Source of the DNA: Olavius sp. associated proteobacterium Delta 1
GTDB taxonomy: Bacteria; Desulfobacterota; Desulfobacteria; Desulfobacterales; JAFDCJ01
Reading direction: 5' to 3'
NCBI GenBank assembly: GCA_902749685.1
Contig: CACVKW010000165.1
Span: 1 to 64,000, forward strand
DNA length: 64,000 nt
Part shown: piece by piece, positions 31,401 to 42,232 of the stretch
How the letters are laid out: every line of letters begins with the position of its first letter
Numbering within the stretch: the stretch's first letter is position 1
Notes under the pieces: generated by a model
The model's database searches: none
What the model was told of the DNA's origin: nothing
The model's input: only the letters and a program-made list of their open reading frames with translations
Program-made: the position numbers and the translations under genes

Positions 31401-32064
31401 AGAGATGGAAACCGACTTGAAGAACAGCAGAGAAAAGATTGCAAAAATCCTCGATGTCAACCTGGGCGCGATTAAGGAGTATGAACAGCTTAAGGATCGC
31501 TTTGATTTTCTAACGACGCAACGCGATGATCTTCTTAAAGCCATTGAAGATCTGCACAAAGTAATTGAAAAGATAAACAAGATTACCCAGCAAAAGTTCA
31601 TGGAGACTTTCAAGGATATCAATGAGAAATTAATGGAAGTATTTCCGCGGCTCTTCGACGGTGGCGAAGCCAGAGTGGTGCTGATTGAACCGGAGAAACC
31701 GCTGGAATCCGGCGTGGAGCTTATGATTCATCCGCCGGGGAAAAAATTGACGCGCCTGAGTCTGCTTTCCGGTGGTGAAAAAGCGCTTTCAGCCATCGCG
31801 TTTATTTTTTCAATATTTTTAATCAAGCCGGCATCGTTTTGCCTGCTGGATGAGATCGACGCACCGCTGGATGATGCGAATGTTTTCCGTTTCAATAATT
31901 TGCTACAAATCATCGGGGAAAATTCTCAAATTATCGTGATCACGCACAACAAACGCACCATGGAATTCGCCGACATGTTGTTCGGCATCACCATGGAACA
32001 AAAAGGGATCTCGAAAGTCGTTTCCGTCAACTTCGCTCGCACAGAACTGCGTAAAGCAAGCTGA
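28429..32064 (+). CDS. smc: chromosome segregation protein SMC
   Basis: The condensin ATPase that organises and helps segregate the chromosome with ScpA/ScpB (not in this window). The 1211 residues show the full SMC plan: N-terminal Walker A GPNGCGKSNVVDAIRW, a long coiled coil, a hinge at about residues 525-690 (VLGESLQYIIVND and GNVQRIVTKNGDVIS are hinge landmarks), a second coiled coil, and a C-terminal head with signature LLSGGEKALSAIAF and Walker B FCLLDEIDAPLDD. The ATG follows GAGGAG at a rather long distance. ftsY follows on the same strand. Confidence 0.97.
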   Translation: MKLKKLEITGFKSFYEKESIEFPPGISAVVGPNGCGKSNVVDAIRWVMGEQSLKQLRGKSKEDIIFSGTNGKPPLNMAEVSLTLSNDNGNAPEELKDFTEINLTRRLYRSGETAYFLNRQPCRLKDIHNVFLGSGLGAKSYAVIQQGNIGAITEASPEERRYFIEEAAGTTRYKNRKTEALRKVQITNQNLLRVNDILAEIKRQMASLKRQARKAEIYNNYQIRIKALDVHLGILYYDDYSEQIDKSDSLIKELKDADIGHTSELKKLDAAIEEIKLKRWQKNQEIAEQKSQKYDIQRDIDRTENDLAHLRNEIDRLDREATELEEARKDLVRKNEDMLSEISQAEQEVLQLKSEIEKVRQNLRQRRQSSEEFGEKLNRINRELESGKAYLMDLTSREVQYKNIYQNAASNKESLQRRLKRADEEEVLAQNQIKETQTKESRARNQLDRARQQIESQNEAIRISRNHLDEKSAALAGQVKLAQTLELERNTAKSQYNTLKKMEDNFEWYRDGVKAIMRARSAMADDQSSPLPPISQETAANVLDLMADIIESDPAYETAIEAVLGESLQYIIVNDQATGMQAIDYLQTHEAGRSGFIPLSTVRSISEGAGKTPTPSRFLLNHINVKAGFEKVAQALLGDVIITETIQQALELFNQNGNVQRIVTKNGDVISHQGILVGGSKDKLSGILAKKHEIRELNRQGAELTQKLERARNDQHELESGVQKLESTMQKQIEQKNRLTEDEIEAEKALYKTGEDLKNARRHLEIVQLEQEQLLGETSDIDDEMTQYNTAIAKISDEIHVAQGTVAETSQKISDVSSQMEQYNQTVVDLKMQLTALSAKQENSNNSLKRLKEFHEDGLMRLEQLSREINHKRQKEESSKLNITGQEEKLSGMYGAIKRLDESIDRDEVDYQQIDARLKNSDSKISNIKSRREKSLEKFRTLELELSQLQLKRDNTANRLEERYQSEFEYLKAEFSQDDAARAIIADMTIEEMETDLKNSREKIAKILDVNLGAIKEYEQLKDRFDFLTTQRDDLLKAIEDLHKVIEKINKITQQKFMETFKDINEKLMEVFPRLFDGGEARVVLIEPEKPLESGVELMIHPPGKKLTRLSLLSGGEKALSAIAFIFSIFLIKPASFCLLDEIDAPLDDANVFRFNNLLQIIGENSQIIVITHNKRTMEFADMLFGITMEQKGISKVVSVNFARTELRKAS

Positions 32065-32103
32065 CTGAATGAAATGAATATTGAATATTCATTTGTCATT
32101 CAG
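32065..32103. repeat. long palindrome between smc and ftsY
   Basis: CTGAATGAAATGAATATT (32065-32082) and the right arm 32084-32103 are complementary except for a two-base bulge. There is no T-run. It would form a hairpin in an smc-ftsY transcript just before the ftsY ribosome-binding site. Confidence 0.55.
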
Positions 32104-32120
32104 ACCGGAGGTCGCACGTC

Positions 32121-33254
32121 ATGGCGTTAAAGTGGTTTCGGAAAAATAAAAAAGATACAGAGGAAAAAGTTGATCCGGAAAATGACGCTCAGCAAGCGGA
32201 ATCGGAAGAAATAGGCGATCCGGAAAATTTGGAATCCGATGATCAAGCGATAAGTGAACCGCAAGACGGAGCCGATGCGTCTGAAAATGTGATCGAGGAT
32301 GAAATAGAAGAATCCACTGCCCCCCCGGACAAGGACGCCCCCGGCAAGCCGGAGAAGACCGGATATTTTAAACGCTTAAAAAACCGTTTATTCAAATCGC
32401 ACAAATCCTTTTCCGGCGGTTTCGATAGAATTTTTACCGGCAAGACAAAAATCGATGACGAAATTTTAGCGGAACTGGAAGAACATCTAATAACCTCAGA
32501 CATCGGTGTCCAGACTACCATTGAACTCATTGAAAGAATTTCGAAAGCAAAAGTTAAAGACGTCAGTCAGGTAAAATCAATACTAAAAAATGAAATCCTA
32601 TCAATTTTAAGCTCTCAGCCCGATGCGCCGGAAGAAAATGACAACACGCCGCATGTTGTGCTGGTGGTGGGCGTCAATGGCGTCGGGAAAACCACAACGA
32701 TCGGCAAAATAGCCGCTTCTGCCAGCGCCTCCGGTAAAAAAGTCCTGATTGCAGCAGCCGACACCTTCCGTGCCGCGGCGGTTGAACAACTCGGAATTTG
32801 GGCCGAAAGGGCCAATGCTGATTTTGTCAAACACAAAGAGAATGCCGATCCGGCCGCGGTAGCTTTCGACGCAGTCGCCGCAGCATCAGCCCGCGGATGT
32901 GACCTGGTACTCATCGACACGGCCGGCAGACTTCATACCAAAATCAATCTGATGGAAGAGTTAAAAAAAATCAAGCGGACGGTGGCCAAACAGCTGGACG
33001 GAGCACCCCATGAGATTTTGCTGGTTTTGGATGCCACTACCGGACAAAACGCCTTGTCCCAGGCAAAATTATTCAATGACGCCCTGGATATCAGCGGATT
33101 GGTATTGACCAAACTTGACGGAACTGCCAAGGGAGGAATTGTTATCGGCATATGCAGCTCTTTGAACATACCCCTGCAGTTTATCGGGATCGGCGAACAG
33201 ATCGAGGACCTCAGGCCGTTTGATGCGAAGCAGTTTATTGACGCGCTGTTGTAG
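32121..33254 (+). CDS. ftsY: signal recognition particle receptor FtsY
   Basis: The SRP receptor GTPase, which docks ribosome-SRP complexes at the inner membrane. The 377 residues begin with an acidic, low-complexity A domain (about 1-75) typical of FtsY. The N domain follows, and then the G domain with GVNGVGKTTTIGKIAA, DTFRAAAVEQL, DTAGRLHTKINLMEEL and TKLDGTAKGG. The ATG follows GGAGGT. It sits 56 bp after smc with a palindrome between them. Confidence 0.97.
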   Translation: MALKWFRKNKKDTEEKVDPENDAQQAESEEIGDPENLESDDQAISEPQDGADASENVIEDEIEESTAPPDKDAPGKPEKTGYFKRLKNRLFKSHKSFSGGFDRIFTGKTKIDDEILAELEEHLITSDIGVQTTIELIERISKAKVKDVSQVKSILKNEILSILSSQPDAPEENDNTPHVVLVVGVNGVGKTTTIGKIAASASASGKKVLIAAADTFRAAAVEQLGIWAERANADFVKHKENADPAAVAFDAVAAASARGCDLVLIDTAGRLHTKINLMEELKKIKRTVAKQLDGAPHEILLVLDATTGQNALSQAKLFNDALDISGLVLTKLDGTAKGGIVIGICSSLNIPLQFIGIGEQIEDLRPFDAKQFIDALL

Positions 33255-33307
33255 TTTTGCTGGTTCGGAGTTCTGAATAAAAAAGCGTTGATTCACACGA
33301 ATTTGGT

Positions 33308-33347
33308 TGACATTTTAGTTGACATAAATTTAACATCTAATATGGAC
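33308..33347 (+). promoter_or_regulatory. candidate promoter(s) for the HU gene
   Basis: Two TTGACA boxes lie at 33308-33313 and 33320-33325. The first has TTAACA 17 nt later (33331-33336). The second continues as TTGACATAAATTT, the same context as the box at 51286 before the other HU/IHF-type gene, but has a weaker -10. Confidence 0.4.
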
Positions 33348-33415
33348 TCAGGAAAATAGGCGATCAGACCTGATTCAGCGGCAATTAACCACTAACCCAA
33401 AGGAGGTACAGTATT

Positions 33416-33688
33416 ATGACAAAAGCAGAACTCGTAGAAAAAGCGGCAAAGGATGCCAAGATTTCTAAAGTTGCAGCAGCGTCAGCACTTAACTCTTTTA
33501 TGGACAGCGTCACCAAAGCACTGAAGAAAAAAGACGGCAAAGTTACGTTGGTTGGCTTTGGCACATTCTCAAAGGTTCGTCGTAAGGCACGTAAGGGCCG
33601 CAATCCCCAGACCGGTGCGCCGATCAAAATCAAGGCCAGGAATGCCGTTAAATTTAAAGCCGGCAAAAAGCTCAAAGGCTCCGTATAA
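33416..33688 (+). CDS. HU family DNA-binding protein
   Basis: A 90-residue histone-like protein that bends and compacts DNA as a dimer. It has the family form: helical N-terminus (MTKAELVEKAAKDAKISKVA), the GFGTFSKVRRKARKGRNPQT signature ahead of the DNA-clasping beta arm, and the AVKFKAGKKLK end. The ATG follows AAAGGAGGT. It is monocistronic, with TTGACA-type promoter sequence about 80-110 nt upstream and a strong hairpin (33703-33734) after the stop. Confidence 0.96.
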   Translation: MTKAELVEKAAKDAKISKVAAASALNSFMDSVTKALKKKDGKVTLVGFGTFSKVRRKARKGRNPQTGAPIKIKARNAVKFKAGKKLKGSV

Positions 33689-33702
33689 TCATACTTTCAC
33701 GG

Positions 33703-33734
33703 GGGGTGGTTTATTACTTCCCATAAGCCACCCC
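33703..33734. terminator. strong hairpin after the HU gene, no T-run
   Basis: GGGGTGG plus TTTAT (33703-33714) pairs with ATAAG plus CCACCCC (33723-33734). It follows the HU stop codon by 14 nt. The missing U tract makes simple intrinsic termination doubtful; it may stabilise the 3-prime end. Confidence 0.4.
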
Positions 33735-33800
33735 GCCCCTAAGTCCTATCCCTGCCGCCTAAAAAGCATGATGATTAAGGAAGTCACGAATTTTCACGAA

Positions 33801-34094
33801 TCAAACATCACGCTCGAAAGCAATGTTGAATCCTTTGAACTCGCCGGTATAGGTATTCCAGGTCACCGTCACGTCTGTCACCTCAGCCAGGGGCGGCCCT
33901 TGGCGACACCAGTCCAGAACAGCATCTACCCGGTCCTGATCCCCTTCCAACAAAGTTTCGACACGACCATCTTTAAGATTTCTCACCCAGCCGGATACGC
34001 CGAATCTATCTGCCGCGCGTTTGGTTTCCATTCTGAAAAATACGCCCTGCACCCGGCCGCAGATGATTGCAATGGCCCTTGTTTTTGTCTCCAT
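33801..34094 (-). CDS. acyP: acylphosphatase
   Basis: A small cytoplasmic enzyme that hydrolyses acyl phosphates. The 97 residues contain the catalytic arginine in GRVQGVFFRMETK and the catalytic asparagine in GVSGWVRNLKDGRVE, with the C-terminal GFNI close. It lies 170 bp downstream of ligA on the same strand and is tail-to-tail with the HU gene. Confidence 0.94.
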   Translation of the reverse strand: METKTRAIAIICGRVQGVFFRMETKRAADRFGVSGWVRNLKDGRVETLLEGDQDRVDAVLDWCRQGPPLAEVTDVTVTWNTYTGEFKGFNIAFERDV

Positions 34095-34267
34095 GATTCC
34101 CCCCTTGTGCTTCGCACGCCATAGAGCATAGGGTTAAGATTCTAAATCAAGGTACGTAAAGAAAGATATCAATAAAATTAAAAGCTTTTGGGGTCGTCAC
34201 GGGACTGCACTATAAAAGCGATGTTGAAGTCAGTGACGCTTTGCCCTTAGCGCTAGACGCGCTGCCA

Positions 34268-36351
<2,084 letters not shown>

Positions 36352-36607
36352 GGCGTGAAGCCCAATTATACAAAGGGGTACATTTGCCACTCGACGTTAA
36401 AAGAAGATAATTCTCTCGCCCATGCTTGCATCCCACTCCGCGGGGCTTCGTTCGAGTCCACAGAGTTAGCAGAGAAAAAAATACTCTGTGTACTCTGCGA
36501 GCTCTGTGAGATACTTGGAGAAATCTGTTACCATATTAAGTCGTTTCGTTTCTCATTAATAAATGCACAATGCGACCATTTTGCGACCTGGATCTGTTAC
36601 GGTACTA

Positions 36608-37342
36608 TCAAAGACCGGGAAGCAATTCTTTGATCAACCGGCACACAGTTTGCCGGCCTTGCACGAATCGATCATGTTTGAAACCGGGACGCCAGCTCAA
36701 GGTAGACAGATCATCGGATACCACCAGAATGCCGGCCAGATCCACCCCACGAAACAGCGCAACGGAATAAAGGGCCGAAATTTCCATCTCGACCGCCAGA
36801 ATCCCGTTTTGCTGATGAGTGGTAACCACACGCGGGATTTCGCGATAAACAGCATCGGTGGTCCAGACTGCTCCCTCTTGAAAATCACAATTATGATGGA
36901 CCAGCATCTGCCGGACTTTGGACACCATGGGAAAATTCGCCTGCAATTTGGGATTGTCCCCCGTTCCGTAATGTTTAGAGGTTCCTTCATCTATATAGAC
37001 GGAGGTCGGCAGGATAACATCACCAATGTTCACCCTGTCTGAAACAGCGCCGCACCAACCGATAAATATGATATGGCGGGCACCCCAGGCAATCAAAGTT
37101 TCCAACAGCATGACCGCGTAAGGTGCGCCGACAAACGGGCCGGTCACCGAAAGCCCGCCGGGGTTGCGTCTGTCAAAATACAGTCGACTCATAAACAATG
37201 GCTGGAAATCATCTCTTGAAAAATTCAAAAGTTGACACAAATAAGAAAGATCTGCCCGGGTTGCCGCCATCACGGCAACGGGCCCGATATCCGGTGAACT
37301 TTTGGTCTTTTGCGGGTTTACGACAGCATCGTAGTTTTGCAC
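36608..37342 (-). CDS. nucleoside phosphorylase (PNP/UDP family)
   Basis: A 244-residue purine/uridine phosphorylase-family enzyme, which splits nucleosides with phosphate to base and ribose 1-phosphate. The NP-1 landmarks are GPFVGAPYAVMLLETLIAWG, HIIFIGWCGAVSDRVNIGDV and the nucleoside-binding VEMEISALYSVA. The acid/base aspartate is probably in VVSDDLS. Base specificity cannot be decided; it may serve salvage or act on a modified nucleoside. It is on the same strand as the ligA-acyP genes but far enough from them to be transcribed alone. Confidence 0.82.
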   Translation of the reverse strand: MQNYDAVVNPQKTKSSPDIGPVAVMAATRADLSYLCQLLNFSRDDFQPLFMSRLYFDRRNPGGLSVTGPFVGAPYAVMLLETLIAWGARHIIFIGWCGAVSDRVNIGDVILPTSVYIDEGTSKHYGTGDNPKLQANFPMVSKVRQMLVHHNCDFQEGAVWTTDAVYREIPRVVTTHQQNGILAVEMEISALYSVALFRGVDLAGILVVSDDLSTLSWRPGFKHDRFVQGRQTVCRLIKELLPGL

Positions 37343-37445
37343 GTAAAGCGTCCTATGGGAAAGACTGGATAACTGAAGAACAGTTTTATAACAGGACAGA
37401 ATTTCTCAAATATTCAATATTGATTCTTCACGGATCAATCAACCT

Positions 37446-37700
37446 CTATTCCGGTTTGGCCAGCTTGGTCATCTCATCTTTCAGTTCGTCGATAATATCA
37501 TAAATCCACATCAGATCCTCGATGGTTAAACGGCCGGCTTTAACAGGCGCCCGATCCGAACCGTCTTTTTTCAACAAAACGCGGGGACCGATTTGCACTT
37601 TCGGCTCCCCCTTACCATATTGGTTGATTGATACAATCAGCCCGGTCTCTTCACACTGCCACTTTTTTAGCATCTTATCCAATTCAGGATCGTAAGGCAT
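37446..37700 (-). CDS. small conserved-looking hypothetical protein
   Basis: An 84-residue protein, family not recognised. The start is the ATG at 37700, which follows GGAGGAG with good spacing; the frame opens 20 codons earlier without such a signal. It is mixed alpha/beta: an N-terminal helix (DPELDKMLKKWQ), a strand-rich middle (GLIVSINQYGKGEPKVQIG), and a long C-terminal amphipathic helix (TIEDLMWIYDIIDELKDEM). It has no signal peptide. It lies between glyS and the nucleoside phosphorylase. Confidence 0.6.
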   Translation of the reverse strand: MPYDPELDKMLKKWQCEETGLIVSINQYGKGEPKVQIGPRVLLKKDGSDRAPVKAGRLTIEDLMWIYDIIDELKDEMTKLAKPE

Positions 37701-37797
37701 CGTCTCCTCCAGTTCCTTGTGTTCTATCCTTATTGCAGGTGGCTTCGGCAAGCCTCGCAAAGGGGTTTACTCAGTTAACATTTTGAAAGCGTATTCT

Positions 37798-37850
37798 TTC
37801 GATTTATAAAGACGGAGCGAAGCGACATCCGTAAATATTCGATTTGCAAT
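37798..37850. repeat. interspersed repeat with GGAGCGAAGCGA core
   Basis: TATAAAGACGGAGCGAAGCG, then ACATCCGTAAATATTCGATTT, lies between the 84-residue gene and glyS. It matches the copy at 12612-12662 and, more loosely, the interiors of the elements at 2516 and 4869. Confidence 0.5.
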
Positions 37851-37898
37851 TCCCCGAATAAGCGGGATTTACCCATCGCTACAACCGGCTTGGCCGGA

Positions 37899-39989
37899 TT
37901 ACGTTGTCAGTTTGGAAAAATCCGCTAATTTGCCAAACAAGTCTGCGATCATATCCAGCAGCGCCAAGCGGTTGTGACGCACCTTGATATCTTCCGCCAT
38001 TACCATAACCCCTTCAAAGAAAGAATCCACGGGATCTCGCAGCGAAGCGATTTTTACCAGTGCCTGATCATACAACCCCTTGGCCAAATCATCCTCAACC
38101 CGGTTTTTTACCTGTTCATATGCGTTGAGCAGGGCCGCTTCGGTTTCGTGTTGAAATAATTTTTGATCCGGTTCATGCATTGTAATATCATCGGCCTTTT
38201 TGATGATGTTCACCACCCGTTTAAAGGCAACAGCCAAGGGTTCGAAATCGGGTTTGGCTTTGAGTTGCTCGAGCGCACCGGCTCTGCGCCAGGTATCCGG
38301 GATGCGATCGGCAGCTACACTGAGAACGGCTGCGACCGTATCTTTGGAAAATCCGTCATCAACCAATAAATTGGTCATGCGATTTTTCAAAAATGTGGCG
38401 ACCTGTTCTTGAACCGCCGGCAGGTTCTCTGGTTTGAAATGCCTCAAGCTTTCCGCAATTAAATCAGATAGGGAGAAGGAAAATCCTTGATCCTTCATAA
38501 TCTGAAGGATGCCGATACCCTGCCGCCGCAGGGCGTAGGGGTCGGAAGCACCCGTTGGTACCAGCCCGACACTGAAGCAGCCGCAAATCGAGTCAATTTT
38601 ATCGGCGATGGAAAGGATTGCTCCGACCGGAGTCTCCGGCAGCGGTGCTCCGGAGTAGACAGGACGATAATGCTCTTCGATGGCAGTTGCCACCAGAGGG
38701 GATTCCCCTGCAACAGCCGCATAAACACGTCCCATAATTCCTTGCAATTTCGGAAATTCACCCACGACCTGACTAACCAGATCGGATTTACTTAACATGG
38801 CGGCGCGGACCACGTGTTTTTTAAGATCAGCAAATTCGGCTGCCGGCATCGGTTCATGCGCAACGGCAGCGGATATGGAGTCAGCGACCTCTGCGACCCG
38901 TTCTATTTTTTCATATACTGTTCCCAGATCGGCTTGAAAAAGAACCTTTTTAAGCATCTGCACCCGTTCATCATTGGAAACTTTAAGGTCGCCTTGATAA
39001 AAAAACTGGGCATCTGCCAGCCGGGCGCGCAGGACCCGTTCGTGACCTATAGCCACAATCGCCATGTCTTGGGCCACCGTGTTATTGACGGCGATAAAAC
39101 AGGGCATCAGCTTATTATATTTGTCGACGACGGCAAAGTATTTCTGATGTTCTCGCATGGCATTAATTAAGACTTCATCGGGAACTTCAAGAAACTCTTT
39201 ATCAAAGTTCCCCGCGACTACCACCGGGTACTCAACCAGATTGTTGACAATATCCACCAGTTCATCATCCGGCAAAATGCTGCCGTTCAGCTGTCTGGCG
39301 ACATCGGCGATATCGTGTTCCAGCTTACTGCGCCGATCCTGCATATCGGCCATCACTTGCGCGGAACTGAGCGTGCTCAAGTATTCCTCAGGCGCTTGCA
39401 GTTTTATTTTTGCCGGAGACATAAAACTGTGCCCGTTGGTGTACCGGTTGCTTTTTATATTGCCGAGTTGAAATTTGACGACTTTATGGCCCAATAACGC
39501 TAATATCGTATGAATTGGCCTGGCAAATTCAATGTCCAGGTCCGCCCATCGCATTTTTTTGGGAAACGGAATCGATAGAATCACTTGTGGCAGAATATCC
39601 CTTAGCAGTGTGCGGGTTGCGATGCCTCGTTGTTTCATTACAGCGGCTAAATAAGCTCCCTTGGGAGTTTCTTTTACCACAAGTTTTTTTACCGGCACGC
39701 CTACTTTCTCTGCAAATTTAAGGGCGGCCGTTGTGGGGTTGCCCTGATCATCAAATCCGACTTTTGCGGGAGGGCCGATGACCTCGCTTTGAATCGACTT
39801 TTGCTTGTCGGCCACATCCTCGATCTTGACCGCCAGCCTGCGCGGTGTGGCATATACTTGGGCCTTACCATGATCAATGCGGGCATCGGTCAACTTTTGC
39901 AATAGCGCAGACGATAACGCATTTAAGGCAGGTGTAATATATCCCGCCGGGATTTCTTCACTTCCAATTTCAAGTAATAAATGGCTCAT
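37899..39989 (-). CDS. glyS: glycyl-tRNA synthetase beta subunit
   Basis: The large subunit of the alpha2beta2 bacterial glycyl-tRNA synthetase, which binds tRNA and is required for charging. From the ATG at 39989 (MSHLLLEIGSEEIPAGYI, the classical start) it has 696 residues, normal for GlyS. The frame reads upstream for 54 more codons, but that part is repeat DNA. Internal landmarks are the HD-like core (VGEFPKLQGIMGRVYA) and the C-terminal anticodon-binding region. It follows glyQ with 169 bp of inverted heptad repeats between. Confidence 0.96.
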   Translation of the reverse strand: MSHLLLEIGSEEIPAGYITPALNALSSALLQKLTDARIDHGKAQVYATPRRLAVKIEDVADKQKSIQSEVIGPPAKVGFDDQGNPTTAALKFAEKVGVPVKKLVVKETPKGAYLAAVMKQRGIATRTLLRDILPQVILSIPFPKKMRWADLDIEFARPIHTILALLGHKVVKFQLGNIKSNRYTNGHSFMSPAKIKLQAPEEYLSTLSSAQVMADMQDRRSKLEHDIADVARQLNGSILPDDELVDIVNNLVEYPVVVAGNFDKEFLEVPDEVLINAMREHQKYFAVVDKYNKLMPCFIAVNNTVAQDMAIVAIGHERVLRARLADAQFFYQGDLKVSNDERVQMLKKVLFQADLGTVYEKIERVAEVADSISAAVAHEPMPAAEFADLKKHVVRAAMLSKSDLVSQVVGEFPKLQGIMGRVYAAVAGESPLVATAIEEHYRPVYSGAPLPETPVGAILSIADKIDSICGCFSVGLVPTGASDPYALRRQGIGILQIMKDQGFSFSLSDLIAESLRHFKPENLPAVQEQVATFLKNRMTNLLVDDGFSKDTVAAVLSVAADRIPDTWRRAGALEQLKAKPDFEPLAVAFKRVVNIIKKADDITMHEPDQKLFQHETEAALLNAYEQVKNRVEDDLAKGLYDQALVKIASLRDPVDSFFEGVMVMAEDIKVRHNRLALLDMIADLFGKLADFSKLTT

Positions 39990-40004
39990 AATCACCTCAA
40001 TGTC

Positions 40005-40160
40005 GCGCTGCGAGTTGCGCGCTACGGGTTGCGAGTTTCGAGTTTCGAGTTGCGGGATCTGCTTTACGCGATGCGAGTTGCGGGATAGGCGATATTGTTG
40101 TTTTATTTGATGTGAATCAGTTTTTACCCCGTAACCCGCAACGCGTAACACGCAACCTTT
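40005..40160. repeat. 13 heptads plus inverted arm in the glyQ-glyS gap
   Basis: Thirteen seven-base units in perfect register (40005-40095), for example GAGTTGC (three times), GAGTTTC (twice) and GGGTTGC. Four complementary units follow at 40126-40153 (ACCCCGT, AACCCGC, AACGCGT, AACACGC). The second arm ends next to the glyQ stop. A glyQS transcript could fold the arms together. Confidence 0.7.
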
Positions 40161-41034
40161 ATTTTTTATTCTTCGACAATGGATACCCCATTTCTTCCCG
40201 CTGATTTAAATATGCTTCGGCACATCTACGGGCAAGATTTCTGATACGGGCTATATAGCCGGTGCGTTCGGTAACACTGATGGCTCCCCGGGCATCCAGC
40301 AGATTAAACGTATGCGAACATTTCAGGCAAAATTCGTAGGCCGGTAAAACCAGCTTCTCGTCGATCTGCTTTAACGACTCTCCCTCGTATTTGCTGAACA
40401 GATCAAATAAAACGGAAACATCGGCCGTCTCAAAATTGTAAGTTGACTGCTCGACTTCCTGCTGGTGATGCACATCCCCATAGCTTATGTTTTTATTCCA
40501 TTGCAGATCGTAGACATTGTCAACGCCCTGCAGATACATTGCAATACGTTCCAATCCGTATGTCAGCTCAACGGAAATGGGGTGGAGTTCAACGCTGCCG
40601 GCCATTTGAAAATAGGTGAACTGGGTAACCTCCATGCCGTCCAGCCATACCTCCCAGCCTAATCCGGCGGCTCCCAGGGTCGGTGATTCCCAGTCATCTT
40701 CAACAAAACGAATGTCATGCTCAAGTGGATCGACGCCCAGCACCTTCATACTCTGCAGATATAATTTTTGAATATCAAAAGGCGATGGCTTCATCAGGAC
40801 TTGATACTGATAATAATGCTGCAGACGATTCGGATTATCCCCGTAGCGCCCGTCCGTCGGTCGCCTGGAAGGCTGGACATAGGCCACGTTCCATGGTTCC
40901 GGACCTAAAGCCTTTAAGGTTGTGAAGTGATGAAACGTTCCAGCACCGACCTCCAGATCATAGGGTTGCACCAGCACACAGCCCTTGCGTGTCCAGAATT
41001 TGCTGAGTTCTAAAATTACATCCTGAAAATACAT
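40159..41034 (-). CDS. glyQ: glycyl-tRNA synthetase alpha subunit
   Basis: The catalytic subunit, which forms glycyl-adenylate. The 291 residues are normal for GlyQ. Landmarks include [17 protein letters not shown], then [32 protein letters not shown], and [20 protein letters not shown]. It precedes glyS. The ATG follows AAAGGA. A heptad hairpin stands upstream. Confidence 0.97.
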   Translation of the reverse strand: MYFQDVILELSKFWTRKGCVLVQPYDLEVGAGTFHHFTTLKALGPEPWNVAYVQPSRRPTDGRYGDNPNRLQHYYQYQVLMKPSPFDIQKLYLQSMKVLGVDPLEHDIRFVEDDWESPTLGAAGLGWEVWLDGMEVTQFTYFQMAGSVELHPISVELTYGLERIAMYLQGVDNVYDLQWNKNISYGDVHHQQEVEQSTYNFETADVSVLFDLFSKYEGESLKQIDEKLVLPAYEFCLKCSHTFNLLDARGAISVTERTGYIARIRNLARRCAEAYLNQREEMGYPLSKNKK

Positions 41035-41057
41035 TGTGTGTTCCTTTTCTTAACCTA

Positions 41058-41150
41058 GGTTTCAGTGTTCAGGTGTCAGGTGTCAGGTGTCAGGTGTCAG
41101 CACATTCTCTCACCTGACTGTCACCTGAAACCTGACACCCGAAACCTTGA
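41058..41150. repeat. GGTGTCA heptads with inverted arm upstream of glyQ
   Basis: The left arm (41058-41099) has GGTTTCA, GTGTTCA and four exact GGTGTCA units. The right arm (41112-41150) has ACCTGAC twice, ACCTGAA and ACCCGAA. They would fold into a long hairpin between the GHMP kinase gene and glyQ. Confidence 0.7.
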
Positions 41151-41173
41151 TCCGCATAGGAACGGATTAATCG

Positions 41174-42232
41174 TCATTCCACAACCAGTCCCTTCGAATC
41201 AATTTTAGCATCCAGCAGACAGGCCTCTTCTCTGGCCGAAAGTGTCTTCTCCCATAAAGGCCTCAATCTGTCAATATTTTCAATTTTTCCCACGGCCCAC
41301 AGGCACCCTCCGCCGCCGGCACCCGTAAAGCGGGCTCCGCAATCGTTTTGCCGCGCAATATCCACCAATCTTTCCCCGACACTATCCAGCACGTCCGGGG
41401 TAAGGGTTCTTCGAATGGCCGTTTCCCGGTTCATCTGGATGGCAGCCTGCTGATAGTCACCTTTGACCAGAGCGGATGCAAAATTTTGCGTGCACAAAAT
41501 TATTTCTGCCCAAAGATCTCGATACCTGCCGGAGAGAAACTGTCTTACCCATAGCCCATTGATATCTTTGGAAGCATGGGGTTGGCCGCAATAGGCGATC
41601 AGCAGATGACGTTCAACCTCTTTGTGCAAACCTTTTCGCATGGCGCACTGTCTTTTAAACACCGATTGTTTCGGATCAGCCTGCCAATGCCAGATATTAA
41701 CACCGCCATAAGCCGCAGCGAGTTGATCTTGAATACCGCAAGGCACGCCGGCGACGGATTGCTCAATCTGATATGCCGTAAGCGCGATTGAGCGGCGATT
41801 CATTCGTACGGCTGATTTTTCATGTGCCGTCAACTTTGAGAATGCCGCAACCAGCGCCACAGCCGCAACAGATGACCCCCCCAAGGCACTGCGTGGGGGA
41901 GATTGGGAGTCAATATCAATATGAATGCCGCGCGCGCTGAAATAGGCAGCAGTAGCAAACATCAGCCCCAGCGGGTGATCAAAAGGCGCAGCGTCTGCAG
42001 TAAATTGAGCATCTTTAAATCCTCTGGAAGAAATTTTAATCCGTCCCCTGGAATAAGGTTGCAGTCGAACCCGGGTTCTGAGCCCTAAGGCAATGTTAAA
42101 TGTACAAGGCGCAAGGTACCGTAGCGGATAGCTAAACGTGGAGATATCCAGTGTGCCCCCCATATCGATCCGGCAAGGCGCCGACGCTTCTATCGGCTCT
42201 GATTCAAGTTTTTTTGTAATATCCTTTACCAT
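41174..42232 (-). CDS. GHMP family sugar or mevalonate-type kinase
   Basis: A small-molecule kinase of the GHMP family (galactokinase, mevalonate kinase, heptose-7-phosphate kinase). The 352 residues start at ATG 42232. The substrate-binding N-terminus is SAPCRIDMGGTLDI, the ATP-binding loop SALGGSSVAAVALVAAFSKL and motif 3 ARFTGAGGGGCLWAVG, so the fold is complete. The substrate is not determinable. Resemblance to heptose kinases is possible but there are no heptose genes beside it. It lies between recO and glyQ on the same strand. Confidence 0.82.
   Translation of the reverse strand: MVKDITKKLESEPIEASAPCRIDMGGTLDISTFSYPLRYLAPCTFNIALGLRTRVRLQPYSRGRIKISSRGFKDAQFTADAAPFDHPLGLMFATAAYFSARGIHIDIDSQSPPRSALGGSSVAAVALVAAFSKLTAHEKSAVRMNRRSIALTAYQIEQSVAGVPCGIQDQLAAAYGGVNIWHWQADPKQSVFKRQCAMRKGLHKEVERHLLIAYCGQPHASKDINGLWVRQFLSGRYRDLWAEIILCTQNFASALVKGDYQQAAIQMNRETAIRRTLTPDVLDSVGERLVDIARQNDCGARFTGAGGGGCLWAVGKIENIDRLRPLWEKTLSAREEACLLDAKIDSKGLVVE

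Noticed and set aside
39990..40151. 54-codon N-terminal extension of GlyS
   Set aside because: The extension is translated heptad repeat; MSHLLLEIGSEEIPAGYI is the normal GlyS start.
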